64,000 bases of DNA from Tenebrio molitor (Eukaryota > Arthropoda > Insecta > Coleoptera > Tenebrionidae): NCBI RefSeq assembly GCF_963966145.1, contig NC_091052.1:21514001-21578000 (forward strand), read 5' to 3'. The notes beneath the pieces are model-generated. The model saw nothing but the letters and a program-made list of their open reading frames with translations, searched no databases and was not told where the DNA came from. Shown in pieces: positions 1-11,024 of the stretch (position 1 is the stretch's first letter; each line of letters starts with the position of its first letter). Both the position numbers and the translations under genes were made by a program.

Positions 1-290
1 GCATGATATTGTTAGCATTAACGTTAGTTCTAGATTCTTAACGTTACATTCTAACAAGTCTATTATTATTATTTATTAGTATTACTAATAAAATGATTGT
101 GCAACGCGGCCCTGGATGGCTTACAACGCTCTGATTTGTTGAATACAAATGTTCTTATTTTGAATACGGGGATAAATTACCCGGGGCGGATTAAAACGTC
201 GGATTCCTCACGGGGACACAAAATATCTACTAGGGACGGTAGTGTAATTGATTCAGATTTAACTTACAAATTTTGAAATATGGATCGCTC
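1..290. other. AT-rich sequence, no feature recognised
   Basis: No open frame, repeat or motif that I can support is visible here. The sequence leads into a Tc1-like relic. Confidence 0.5.
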
Positions 291-363
291 TTCGCACGGT
301 GTGTTCGTTTCGAAAAACCAAGCAGAAGTCAACTACCCGTTCGGCCACCGCGCGCAAACCGCT

Positions 364-960
364 TCATCCCCGCTCTCCCCAGGATTGCCAACCCCATCCC
401 TTAGTTCCTAGCCTAGCCGCTAGTATCTTCACATTTGGCGCGCTATTGTGGCCGTACCGGGAATTTAAATTTAAAACTTTAAACTGGGTCACTACAAGAC
501 ATTGCATAGATATCCGAGCTATATGTGGTCTAGCGTTATCTTGTTGGAAGAGGGTTCCTTCGTGGCCATATGCAAAAGGAATTGTTTCCGGTTGCAAAAC
601 TTCTTGGATGTATAGCTGTGTAGTCGTGGAGCCCTGGATGAATATCAGAGGAGATCTACTTCCGTAACACATACAGCCCCAGTCAATATTTCAAACGTGA
701 TTTATAAAATTCACTGTTTCGAATTTTCTGCCAACCTGACAACACTTTGACAATTGATTATTAAAAAAAAAACAGACTTTACCTACCGAGGTTTGTGAAA
801 GTTTGTCAACCTCAATATTTAAAATTTTCAAATCCGTGAAAATAAACCCGTCCGCAACACAGTGCTAGTGCTAACACCTATTTCGGCAGCAATGTTTCTA
901 ACGGTACCACCATCATGTATTCGGGTTTGCAGATTTTTTTTTTTAAATCTGTTCATTTCG
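364..960 (-). pseudogene. Tc1-like transposase relic
   Basis: Decayed minus-strand transposase of the Tc1 branch of Tc1/mariner, a cut-and-paste DNA transposase. The frame that starts near 672 carries FQQDNARPH around 530-550, the usual surroundings of the second catalytic Asp. Upstream, at about 850-940, another frame reads IHDGGTVRNIAAEIGVS, the N-terminal helix-turn-helix. The C-terminal third with the last catalytic acid is not recognisable, and the parts lie in different frames. I could not place the inverted repeats with confidence. Confidence 0.65.
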
Positions 961-1070
961 GAATATTTCAATTGTCACAATGACGTTATTGAAATTAATT
1001 CATATTTACACAGCACGAATTTCTAGTGTAGTCATTTTTTATGATCACGATAGTACCGTGCCTTCAAATA

Positions 1071-2120
1071 CAGGGCCTTTCACAACTCGCGCCCTACAGA
1101 AAAAGGGCACCTGCCGACGACAATAAGTTGTCAAAAAATAGAAACAAAGAATTTACTACTGCTTTCATAACTGAGTTACAAGACTTGTAATTCTACCAAT
1201 CCCAGAATGGCATCTCGAGGTGTGATTTTATTTCAACCAAATAAAGTCAGTTGCTAGGTTTCAAAAATAATACCATCAGCTACAAAAAATGTTTGGGTTA
1301 CTGTAATTTTGACACTATTAGATTTGACTTTTCATTCTCAACAAATTTAGGTTAAAAATCTGAAATGTTAGAGCTGTCATTACATTGCAAGTTCAGATGT
1401 CTAGGTACTGCTTAAGCAAAGACTATTGGCGATTCTACGATATGCTTGGAGTGTAGCGACTCCACGGACCTGAGCTGAGCCACAAGTGTCGGATCTGACA
1501 ATAAATCGGTTACAGAAGCTCTGATGTGCAAAACCCACCGATGATTTTTGGCTGGTATGACCCGGTCGGCCGCGCTCTCAAGTTTTGTCTTGGACGCGCC
1601 GCGGGCCTCGGACTCGTGGGGTAGTGGTTGATGCTTGATAGTCGCAACTAAATGGCATTCTAGGTCATTTCAATTATTATTACAACGTATTGTAGCAAAA
1701 AATTAAAAAAAAAAAATGTGTTGCAAACGAAAAAATAATTATGATTTCTGCCCTGAAAACGTTCTTCGAAGACTCTTGCTGCCTCCCTGGCGTTACGCTC
1801 ACATTCCCCAAAAATTATTATCATTTTTAAATAATCAGCGGCTGATTACATGATTGTACAAATTTAATTTGACAGTGACATCTTTCAAAAAAACTCCAAT
1901 CGCCCAAATATTTTAAAGATGTTTTTTTCTTAAATGAAATCCTAGCAACGTAAAATTACGGCAAATACACCTTGGAGGTGTAGAACTCTAATTGGTTAAC
2001 TTTAAGTTGTCTTTTCTCCAATATCTTTTAAGCTAGATTTTTTTTTCTTCAAAATTACACATCCAAATGCGATCTCTTGTTTCCTCTTTTTCTGTAGGGC
2101 GCGAGTTGTGAAAGACCCAG
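1071..2120. mobile_element. MITE of about 1.05 kb inserted in the terminal repeat of the 1056-3693 element
   Basis: Terminal inverted repeats of about 36 bp (left starts CAGGGCCTTTCACAACTCGC, right end is its near-complement) with TA at 1069-1070 and 2121-2122. Removing it with one TA rejoins the outer element's repeat so that it again matches the other end. A GC-rich patch lies at 1560-1630. No coding region is seen. Confidence 0.75.
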
Positions 2121-3448
2121 TAAATTGGGAATTAGAGTAGGCTGTAGCTAAGTAAATGGGTAATTACAGGCAGAGCCCTGTAATATTTAACAGGCACGTA
2201 GAAGAGACCTGTAAAGACTTTACAAGGCTCATCAAAAAATAAATAATCAAAACTAATTAAATGATTTTTTAAAAAAGTTTATTACAAACACAAATAAATT
2301 TAACTATCAATTGTTGCAATTACATACGTTAATAATGCATTTTGATCCGTTTCGCAAGTCATTTTCATATCGCTCCTGGGATCGAATCAATACGGAATCA
2401 ACAGAGAGCCGCACTTGCAGCGTTGGTAATTCCGTGGTTATTTTCTTGCATTTCAAGAAAATCGCCCACAAAGTCTTCATCGGGCATTAAAGCCATTCTT
2501 TCTTTTCTTTCTTTTTGCAACAAATTTCACAAAACTTCTGACAGTATTTTTGTTGTTTATCTCAACACCATGACGACGTAGGTATAATTGCCCCACCGCC
2601 TTTCATTACAAAATTTTTATAAACATAAATAACAATTAAAAAACGAAATTTAAAGGCTGAAGGTGGAAATAAAAGTTTGTATGCAACTCGTTTACTGGCT
2701 TACTGGCTTACTGGCTTATGGAGACTCGTTCCTTACGTCACTCGTCCAACAAGTGCCAGCGCGCCAGTAAAGATTAATTTACTAAGCTCGTCACATAAAT
2801 AACTATAATCCGACAAGGATTCTACAACAAAAAACGCCAAAGCATGTTAGTTTTGAAATGAAAACGATTTTAAGATAACCAATCACACACGCCTTCCTGA
2901 AGGTAACACTAGGATGCCGACGATTATTATCATTTCGGTGTATTCTTCGGGAGTGAATATTTCTTACTGTGTTGCTGTTCAAAAATGTCACTTTGACGTT
3001 AGCATAAAACGTTTGCATAGTTGACCAGACAAATATTGACTTTTTAACATTAATTTTGTAACCTGGTAACAGTACACGGAATAATTCATCTGATACACTT
3101 TACTAATTATTCTTCTGTGATTAGCTATCTTAAAATTGCTGTAATTTAAAAACTAAATGGTTTAAGAAAAAAAATCTTGAAAATCCTATATCAGATGGAA
3201 GAACAGAATTTGTGGTTTACGGCTGACGCGTGAGTTCTGGGACACCGATATATTTTGTCTATTAACGGTTGGCAATAGACGTTTTTTGTTCGACACTGTC
3301 AGAATTTGAGAATTTTCTCCTATGTGAACGGATTTTGATAAATTTGACAACTTGTCAAAACGAAACGTCAAGCTAATTTTAAAGATTTTCAGCGATTTGG
3401 AGCCTTTGGGGGGCTCGTCGAACAAAAAAACGTTGTATTCAACTCCTT

Positions 3449-3553
3449 CTTGTGTAATTTGGGCTTCTTTTGGCACTCGTGGACCTTTAAAACTCTCGTT
3501 TCACTCGAGTTTTAAACTGGCCCACTCATGCCAAAAAAAAGCCCAAATTACAG
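3449..3553. repeat. Imperfect hairpin of about 100 bp
   Basis: TGTAATTTGGGCTTCTTTTG at the left is answered by CCAAAAAAAAGCCCAAATTACA at the right (arms of about 45 bp with gaps). It could be a tiny foldback MITE. Confidence 0.6.
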
Positions 3554-4126
3554 GCGAACTCGTTAAATAAACTACTATTAAACACGTGTATTGTGCTGTC
3601 CAAGGTCACTGCTGTGCCTCTAAAAATTCCATGTTACCAACTTCATAATAAAATCAGAGCCAACTCTGATTCCGAATTTATTTGAAGGCACGGTACCTAC
3701 CTACTACATAACTACAGGGAAATATTGTAACATTATTTCCAAAACAAAATCACAACTTAAACTACAACAATTATAATTACAATGAAAGATTAAGTGCGAC
3801 CGAAACCAAATAATCTTCTACGTTTCTAAAGGCATAGTTTTCACCCAGAACTTTCAGCCTACTTCTTAGCTGCACGTACTTTGTTTTTTTGGTTCTCTGA
3901 TACCAGCGCGGTGCCGCGTAATGAAGGTCTCTGTAAAACTTTGTTCTTTCTTGAAATGCATCAGCAACTTGGATACACAGGGGTGATGATATTCTAAACT
4001 TTTCTGAAATGAATTGTGCCATGCTTCCACAACATTATTTGTTTTAGGCAAGTCACTTCGAATTCTGTCATACATATTCCAAATGTTAATTTCAAATCTT
4101 GGTCGTACATTGAGAATTCTTCTACC

Positions 4127-4455
4127 TAGAGCTTGTGTCAACTCTCATGATCGATGACCTTGACAAAAGCTGCGCGAAGGCGGAGCCCAATTTTGATAAG
4201 TGAAACCTAAAAACGTCTGTCGTTTGGTTGAAATTTTCAGGGTAGCGCCAAATTTGCATTTTGCACTGTCCAACGGTTTGGACTAGAATGCCCGACATTG
4301 TCTAGAGACCTGTCGCCAAATAAACAGCAACATAAATTAGCTCACAAATCTGTAAAGTGTGAAAAAATAGTACCGATGTTTTTAGTTCGAATAGTACAGC
4401 CGCGTCGGTACGCATTTTGGTTTCTGCGTCATCGATCATGAGAGTTGGCACGAGC
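4127..4455. mobile_element. 329-bp MITE in the MULE gene
   Basis: Ends carry the inverted repeat CAACTCTCATGATCGATGAC. The element is bracketed by the direct repeat TCTACC (4121-4126 and 4456-4461). Deleting it with one TCTACC joins the MULE frame as YVGRRIL. Confidence 0.75.
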
Positions 4456-4776
4456 TCTACCAACATAGTAGTTTTCCGAATAATCTATTAACGGTTTCAG
4501 TTCGTCCGGAAAATTTTCAGTAATAATTTCGAAAGCAAATTGTACATCCTTTACAGGAACATAACTAAATGGGTTTTTGAATGTTTTTCCAAAGATTTTG
4601 GGCCAGATGGAACATGCATCCTGTAATTTGTGCATTTTGAAAAACCTCATTTATGTAGTTGTTTGGGGATATTTCAAAATCGCTTACTATGCTTTCAGGT
4701 CTTAGCGTTGGCTCAATTTCTATTAACTTCTCAAATACTCGCTTATACGTTGCCTGTTGTTTATTGTTTAATAGTA

Positions 4777-5525
4777 CAGGGTGATTCAAGTTATACCGCC
4801 CGAGCGAAAACACACACTTCTATTCGATTTAAAATTCTCAAAAAATTCAGGAATGATTGTGTAACACTGTAGAACATTCTGTAAAAATTTCAAATTTTTT
4901 AATGAAACGCGTAAATATTTCGTTTTAATTCGATAACCGCTCGATTAATTTACATAATTTTTCACTGAGAGTCCTTTCAAACATTTAGTAAAAATTTGAT
5001 GTCACTGAAATTATGAAAGCATCACCGGTTTTTGAAATAAATGGAATTCGATATTATAGTGCAAAATTTAGCTATGATTTATTATTAAATTGGGCGGTCA
5101 CTTCCACAATAGAGGTTGACATGGGTTATTATATAGACTAAAGAATTACTGGAAAAGTTCCCAACAGATGTTTCCCAACTATGAAGTACCTATTTATTTA
5201 TGACACTGTAGTTGTAAATCTTGATCATTTTACGGTGTTAATATTAAAATTGGAATAATTCAAAAACTAATCATTTTCTTTTGATGCGAATTTCATAAAT
5301 ATGTTCTTTGAATTAATTGTGAATTATGAGCGTGCAGGATTTTTTTTTTAAATTTTGGTCAAAATCAATTTTTTAAATTTTATGGCTCTGAATGAAGTGA
5401 TACGGGAAAATTGATTGCACACCTTTGAAGCTTTATATGAAGGGAATGTAACCCTAAAGTTTCGTAATTTTTACTAATTTTTTAATAGGGTTAATCGTGC
5501 GGGCGGTAAAACTTGAATCACCCTG
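4777..5525. mobile_element. 749-bp MITE in the MULE gene
   Basis: Inverted repeats CAGGGTGATTCAAGTT and about 10 more bases at both ends, TA target duplication (4775-4776, 5526-5527). Removal restores the MULE codons Met-Ile-Tyr-Val-Leu-Leu. A related single end is visible at about 30294. Confidence 0.85.
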
Positions 5526-5754
5526 TACATATATCATAGGTAGAGCTCTGTTGTTGATCAATGCGTGAACAGTATACACTTGAGTGAAGAATTGTGGAGC
5601 TACCTTAAATGTCCCATCAACGGACCAGTGTGGTCTCTGTGTCTGCCTTCTGTCAAAAAACGTGCAATCTACCATAGTATGGAGTATACCTACGAGGGAG
5701 GTATGTTCAGATTGATAAGTACCCGTGTTAGGCAAGAAGCAAAAATTTAAAAAA

Positions 5755-6170
5755 AAATCGATTTATTATTCAACATAACTACTTTTTGGCTTGATACACT
5801 TGGCTCAACAACTTTCTAACTTTTTTAAGCCTTCCAAAAATGGGATTTGTCAAACTGCGAAATAGGCTTCAGTTTCGGTAATGGCCTCCTCGTCCGATGC
5901 GAATCTTTTTCCACCAAGCCATCATTTTTTTCATGTTTGGAAACAAGAAGAAGTCGCGGGGGCTAAATCTAGAGAATACGGTGGATGTGGCAGCAATTCG
6001 CAGCCCAATTCCACCAATTTCGCTGAGACAACGAGGGATCGGTGTGCCGGCGCATTGGCTTGGTGGAACAGTACTTTCTTTTTCGCCAAGTGGGGCGGTT
6101 TTTCCTTCAATACATCGTCAAATCTGCCCAATAATTAAGCATAATACTGCCCTGTGACCGTTCTTCCTTT
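5755..6170 (-). pseudogene. mariner transposase relic
   Basis: The minus frame at 5931-6131 reads PPHLAKKKVLFHQANAPAH and then LVELGCELLPHPPYSLDLAP, the second and third catalytic blocks of a DD34D mariner. The second catalytic Asp is replaced by Ala (HQAN for the usual HQDN). A C-terminal piece in another frame (about 5770-5825) ends in KCIKPKSSYV. The gene is broken by frameshifts, and inverted repeats were not located. Confidence 0.8.
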
Positions 6171-6489
6171 TTCCAAATTCCAAAAGAAATTCTACTTTCT
6201 ACGTCTACCTACATCAACAGCTTCCTGATGGCATTGTAGTTTGTACGGATGATAATTACAGCTGTCAATATGACATTAAACAAATATATTTCATAGCAAC
6301 TCGTATATTTTTTTAAACATGGTAATTTTAAATGTGCCTATGGCCAGGTTTGGTGGTTGATAGCCGGTATATTCACCTTCACCAGTGGGTGAAGGTTCCA
6401 CTTTCGCTCATTCTCTTTCGCTCACGCATAATTGAAATTCGATTTTATGAAAAAGAATTTGTATATTGAAAATAATTACATACCAATAA

Positions 6490-6707
6490 CAACTAAACGT
6501 TATTCACGTGGAGTTGAACATTTCAAGGTCAAATAATTTTATTTTTTGGCTCTGTAATTATGTTTTGTAAATAGTGACATGCAGCTAACCAACATAATGC
6601 GAATTTAGCAATGCTCAATCCATCGTGAACGGTATTTACCTGCATGTCACTATTTGCTAAATTATTTGACCTTGAAATATTCAATTCAACGTGAATAATG
6701 TATACAG
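6490..6707. repeat. Palindromic MITE of about 215 bp
   Basis: The arms TTATTCACGTGGAGTTGAAC... (6499) and its complement near 6700 pair over about 45 bp. Inside them AATAGTGACATGCA and TGCATGTCACTATT pair again, so nearly the whole segment can fold into one hairpin. Confidence 0.7.
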
Positions 6708-6990
6708 TGCGTTTTTTTAAGACTGGCCAGGGGGTTTTACATGCTAATTTTTCAACCCCCTGTTAACTTTTATTTTTGTGAAAATTAAAAAACCTAGCGC
6801 TGCTTTTAGATTAAACAATAGTATTATCTAGTCATTTACTACATTTTGTAATACCTAAATGGTTGTAATAGACAAATTACAAATAAAATGTTATTTGCAA
6901 AAAATAGTGTGAACATTAATATTTTACATTTTATAACGATAGATTCATTATTTATGTTATTATAACAAGTTTCTTTACTTTAATAAAAAT
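6705..6990. mobile_element. Solo end of a mariner-type element
   Basis: CAGTGCGTTTTTTTAAGACT beside TA (6703-6704) matches, in reverse orientation, the end at 44940-44982. The other end of this copy is not recognised, so the right boundary is approximate. Confidence 0.5.
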
Positions 6991-7085
6991 TAAATGAAAT
7001 GTTCAAAATGGCCTCCAGAGACAGTTAAGCAATCACACAATCAACGTTTTGAAATACAAACAGTGTACTCTTCAACATTGAATAA
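6990..7085 (-). pseudogene. C-terminal tip of a mariner-like transposase
   Basis: The minus frame ends SGGHFEHFI followed by stop at 6990-6992, the same C-terminal signature (GGHFEHL) as the rosa-like transposases at 19953 and 40264. Only about 30 codons remain. Confidence 0.6.
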
Positions 7086-7128
7086 CCGCGCTGATGCTGC
7101 TTTCGTCTTTTCCCTTGATCTCGGTCTG

Positions 7129-7254
7129 TCATTGTGTAAATATTTCCAATTCTTTCTGGTATCGTAATTTTAATTTCGTAGGCACCATTTGGTACTTCGC
7201 GGCACTTGCCTCTTCCAGGACGTCATCAGGAACACAGAATTCTTCGTCATCCAT
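7129..7254 (-). pseudogene. Possible N-terminal fragment of a Crypton-like recombinase
   Basis: A 41-codon minus frame begins MDDEEFCVPDDVLEEASAAK and continues with a KLRYQKELEIF stretch. This acidic head followed by a KxxYxKxxxxF helix resembles the N-terminal start of the tyrosine recombinase at 58596 in character. The match is short, and other families could produce it. Confidence 0.3.
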
Positions 7255-7259
7255 TTCCA

Positions 7260-7950
7260 CAACGTGGTGTGCACAATCACTTTATTGACTTTGCAAAACT
7301 TTGTTTATTTTGTATTTTATTTTTTTCCATAGCAACAGATCTCTCCGAAAATGTGATTTATTTATTTTATTTTTATTTTATTTAACATTTTGAATATAAA
7401 GTTACAGACTCATTTTCTAAGGAGTTATGTCAGGTATCGAACAAAATCAATACTCACTCCGCTGGGCGTCGTGGCCGAACATGCAATTCGCGTGAACAAA
7501 AGCTTTACCTTCCTCTCTCGTAGTGTAAATAACTATTCTCTGACGCTGTATAGTAGGTACGTCTTGCAGCATCGTAAGTTTGAATTTGGACACAAACTTC
7601 TTCCAAAATATTACTGCTGCATGCTTGAATAATACCCCTTGTCCTTTCTTCGACTTTCTAATTTTTTCCCAAATAATTGTTCATTTTTGAGACTCCAAAT
7701 TAAAAGAGGATATTATCGACAAATGCCGTGAGTGTGACAAAGATAGAAGAGCACTATTTTTAGGGATTTTTGTGGCTTGAAATTTTACGTGTCAAACAGA
7801 TTACCTAACTTAACATTACGCCAAATTAAGTTAGGCAGAAATATTCGTCGCAACCGTTGTCGTTACCTTATTTATTATCGAGAACCTTAATAGAGCCGAC
7901 TAATTTTATTTTATGTTTATCTATTTTTGCGCTATTTTGTTCGGCGCTAT
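7260..7950. other. No gene recognised
   Basis: AT-rich. The frame at 7390-7632 shows no family motif. A block at about 7698-7745 (TATTATCGACAAATGCCGTG) recurs at about 14787-14830, so part of this is a dispersed repeat. Confidence 0.4.
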
Positions 7951-7952
7951 TT

Positions 7953-8309
7953 AAAGTCCATTCAAAAATCAAAAAATCACCAACGTCGCATGTTCCTCGA
8001 TAATTACTATCGGCAACACTGTCTGGTGTAAAATTTGGTGAGAATTGTAACTTTGAGGTGTGTTTATTAAGTGTCTTGTGTTTCTGGGCATGTTTAACTA
8101 AAAATAATAAGAATTAATAAATGAAACATGCTGAGCAATAATTAAACAATTTGAACGAAATTCAAAGCAATTGAATTTTATTTTGAATCAAATAAATGTC
8201 ATAATTTACAGTTACCAACATAGTATGAAAAAATAACTACCCAGGGTTTTTTAAATTTTACCAACCTAAAGCAACAGGTGGTGGTTTTTTGATTTTTGAA
8301 TGGAGTTTA
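7953..8309. mobile_element. MITE of about 355 bp
   Basis: Left TCCATTCAAAAATCAAAAAA and right complement TTTTTTGATTTTTGAATGGA form inverted repeats of about 28 bp. No coding content. Confidence 0.65.
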
Positions 8310-8394
8310 GTGTTTAGTTACAGAGCCTGAAAAAATTCGTTAGTGTTGCGACAATTTTTTGGCACAGTATAGTTGCCATATTTATCCACAATCA

Positions 8395-8705
8395 TTTTGA
8401 ATTACCCCACATGTCGAGGCGTTAAAGTAATCAAATCAAATGTTAACCGTCAAATGTAAAATGATAAAATTTTAGGTCAGTTGTTAGTTCGACGTCTTAG
8501 TTGTTTTGTTCGTGATTTTCTTTAGTTTTTCTATATTCTAATTACTTTTGATCTTACAACAGTCTTTATTAAAAACCTGTCATTAATGGACTTTCATAAT
8601 CTTTGTTTTTCTATTTGGTACCACAATATGCTACAGAGCGGCAAAAATCAAATATATTCGAATTCCACACGACTCTTGATATACATTCTTTTATAGACAC
8701 TTCGT
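8395..8705. mobile_element. Deletion copy of the 22522-24483 element
   Basis: The segments TTAGTTGTTTTG...CAGTCTTTAT and AAATATATTCGAATTCCACA...TATAGACACT match the left interior and the right end of the mariner-type element at 22522-24483. The middle and the left terminal repeat are missing. Confidence 0.65.
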
Positions 8706-8982
8706 ATCATGCGTTCAAATGAAAACTCGGGCTGAGTAGGTATTGAAAAAAGTAAACCATTTGGAACGTAATTTGATACAAATGACATTTGTTAATGTTT
8801 AATCGCCACAGGATTGTACATGTTTGTTTTCAGCAAAGGGTGCCCTTAGAAATTTGTTCCGAGAACAGGAATCGTTAGTTATTTGATTTTTAATGTAAAA
8901 CAGTACATAGAATGATTTTTTGTTTATAAATTTTAGGTTAACTGTCAACATGCTCTAATTAAATCTGTCAATTTACACCTTA

Positions 8983-9529
8983 AGGGCCCCACAGAGTGCG
9001 TTTTTGTTCGACGAAGAAGTCTGTTCGAACAAAAACGATACAAATCTGAAGTGTGTGTCTGGAAAACCGTCGTTTTTGCTCGCGAACAAAAATGAGGAAA
9101 ATTACCAGGTTTACCCTGATTATGTCCGTCGAACTTGTTCGACAGACTTGTCAATTCGAGCAAATCTGAAGTGTGTGCGGTGAACGGTTTTAAAAAACGT
9201 CGGTTTTTGCAGTGGTGTAGTACCAAATAACAAAACCAGATTTTGGCGATTTGTATTTCGCGACAAATTATTGTTTGAAAATGACGGATTTTCGCCAGAT
9301 TAACAGAAAGTTCTTACTGGAATTTATAGAACTCTTCGCAGTCTTCCGTGTTTGTGGAAAATATATGCTTTTACAGCTAATGCCGCCGCCACTGCATACA
9401 AATATAACTTGATATATATTCACTCATTAAAACCTTTAAATAATGCTGAAGTGTGTGTGCAACTCGTGTTCGTCGTTTTTGTTCGAACAGACTTGTTCGT
9501 CGAACAAAACTGCAGTATGTGGGGCCCTT
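8983..9529. mobile_element. MITE of about 550 bp with 58-bp inverted repeats
   Basis: AGGGCCCCACAGAGTGCG and TTCGACGAAGAAGTCTGTTC at the left pair with the right end over about 58 bp. TA lies at both borders (8981-8982, 9530-9531). The interior also repeats AAATCTGAAGTGTGTG twice. Confidence 0.75.
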
Positions 9530-9532
9530 TAC

Positions 9533-9598
9533 AGAAGCAGAACAATTGACGGTTTCCAACGCCTTCCCAGTCCAGGATTTCATTTGAACGCCCGATAT
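9533..9598 (+). repeat. Direct repeat of about 65 bp, copy 1
   Basis: AGAAGCAGAACAATTGACGG and the next 45 bases recur almost unchanged at 13299-13362. The two copies bracket the whole LTR-retrotransposon/Jockey block. Origin unknown. Confidence 0.7.
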
Positions 9599-9666
9599 TT
9601 ATTTTTTTTAACACCAAGAGAGATCTGCAATCTGTCCAGTGAGCAGTAAGCGTTTGTTATGACTAG

Positions 9667-9910
9667 TGTTACCACCAGCCCTCTGGAGCGGTCGAACTGT
9701 CGAGTCTATCTTCGGGGCCGGTGTCGGGATTTCTTGACCGATGCCGTTTCGTAATCCAGCCGGTTTACCTGGACCGTCAGGTTCTTTGTGCAGAAAGAGA
9801 GGAGCACGAAACAAAACAACCTTCTCTTCCAAGGGTAGATAAAGAAGTCTCGACACCGCCCCCGAAGATGGACTCGACAGTTCGACCGCTCCAGAGGGCC
9901 GGTGGTAACA
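9667..9910 (+). mobile_element. Long terminal repeat (LTR) of a retrotransposon
   Basis: A 244-bp TG...CA unit (TGTTACCACC ... GGTGGTAACA) directly before a primer-binding site, which is where the 5' LTR sits. Unusually, its two ends are inverted repeats of each other over about 60 bp (9667-9727 against 9850-9910). A second, 3' LTR was not found in the window. Confidence 0.7.
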
Positions 9911-9913
9911 TAA

Positions 9914-9931
9914 TGGCGCCCAACGTGGGGC
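9914..9931 (+). promoter_or_regulatory. Primer-binding site for tRNA-Lys
   Basis: TGGCGCCCAACGTGGGGC, three bases after the LTR, is the complement expected for the 3' end of an insect tRNA-Lys with its CCA tail. Retroelements prime minus-strand DNA synthesis here. Confidence 0.8.
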
Positions 9932-11024
9932 TCTCCTCCGACAAGGCGGTGAAGAAGAAGTCGTGGGTCAGCTGCTGTTCATCGTCGAGACAGTCAGCTG
10001 CCCATCGTGTCCAGGACTCGGCCGGATCGTCAAGCCAGTCGCCCGGAGGGAGAGAAGTCACACAAACACCACCAAGGAGCCAGGGGATGGTGAGTTGAAC
10101 CCCAGGGCCCGTTGCACCTCCGGTCGCGCTTTCAAGTCCGACAACCAGCCCAGACAGTTCTCGGTACTGGCGCGTCAAAGGTCGACCGTCGAGACACCTG
10201 GTTCCTCTTCCACCAGCCTGCACGTCGGAAAAGGATCCGTAAGGACGTTGTCGGTCGTTCCCGCTAGGACGGTACTCCGGGGCCGCTGAGTCCCCGAGCA
10301 CCCCACAGCCGCCCCAAGGACCAACGGTTGGAGCCCACAGCCCCCATGGACATCGACTCCGGTGTGCCAGAGACAGGTGTGTGTGCCCCCTTTTGTGCGC
10401 GCCCCTAAGATCGGTTTTGTGCGTGTTTCGCGGAACGTGTCGTTTTCCGAGGCGACGACCGGGGGCCCGATAATGAGCAACTCTGTTGCTGCGCTTCCCG
10501 CATCGTCGCCCAAACACCATCGAGGAGGTCGTCCACCAGGCCAGCTCCGGCTTCCCGGGATTCAATGAGAAGTCGGATCCCCTGCAGCTCGTGACAGGCT
10601 CCATCACCATCGAAGACGGCGCACCGCGAAGCCCACAAAGTCCCGGACCTACAGGCCATGGCGTTCGGCGACACCCAGACGCGCTCGGCACCACCATCTT
10701 GTGCCGCTGTAAATTATGTTCGTTTTATTTTTAATTCTGTATATTCTTCTTTTCGTTTTTTTTTTCTATTTTTGTATTTTGATTTTCATTTTAGTTTAAT
10801 TTTTTTCCATCTTTTGTTGTGTCATTTTCATGTTCTTTGAATAAAGTTTAAAAGGTGACGGCTGAAGCCGGCGTCATCGATTATGAAAGTTGGGCCTCCA
10901 GAGGGTGGGAGTGGGTTACCCGTGGGCCGCTTGGGTGGTCCAAAACAACCCCCCCGTTCGTTTGCCGCGTTTGGTCCAACGTTCTAAAAATAGTCGACGC
11001 CGGCCGGAAACGGCACGGTACTTC
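9932..11024 (+). mobile_element. GC-rich leader/internal fragment of the LTR retrotransposon
   Basis: Much higher GC than the surroundings, with long open frames on both strands that are mostly a by-product of composition. The plus frame from 9912 (MAPNVGLSSDKAVKKKS) starts at the primer site and is not a convincing gag. No protease, reverse transcriptase or integrase is recognised. An AT-rich stretch with AATAAA (about 10840) and then more GC-rich sequence follow up to the Jockey 3' end, so the right boundary is a guess and part may belong to another element. Confidence 0.45.

Larger units (their letters stand above)
1056..3693. mobile_element. TA-flanked non-autonomous DNA element, split by a MITE
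   Basis: The left end CCGTGCCTTCAAATA (1056-1070) resumes at 2123 after an inserted element and matches the reverse complement of the right end at about 3658-3693 over some 36 bp. TA flanks both ends (1054-1055 and 3694-3695), the Tc1/mariner-type target duplication. No transposase is recognisable inside. A weak open frame at 2342-2581 was not accepted as a gene. A (CTTACTGG)n-like short tandem repeat lies at about 2693-2718. Confidence 0.7.
3777..5735 (-). pseudogene. MULE (Mutator-like) transposase remnant, interrupted by two MITEs
   Basis: Minus-strand pieces line up as one Mutator-like transposase: WSVDGTFKVAP (about 5600-5630, first catalytic Asp), then ESIVSDFEISP (about 4690, second Asp), GCMFHLAQNLWK (about 4600), and INIWNMYDRIRSDLPKTNNVVEAWH (about 3990-4080), the family's conserved tail. 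Two inserted elements (4127-4455 and 4777-5525) interrupt it. Removing each with one target copy restores the frame (PMIYV joins LLNNKQ; YYVG joins RRILNV). Start and flanking zinc-finger domain are not found. Family assignment is from motif order and spacing. Confidence 0.8.

Noticed and set aside
2342..2581. Open frame and a minus-strand MALMPDEDFVGDFLEMQE-like trace
   Set aside because: Resembles the acidic start of a Harbinger-associated or similar protein, but it is too short, with nothing following, to support a call.
9777..10697. Long minus-strand open frame (306 codons) in the GC-rich block
   Set aside because: Low-complexity Gly/Arg/Pro-rich product with no family motif, opposite to the primer-binding site and LTR orientation; GC-rich DNA yields such frames by composition.
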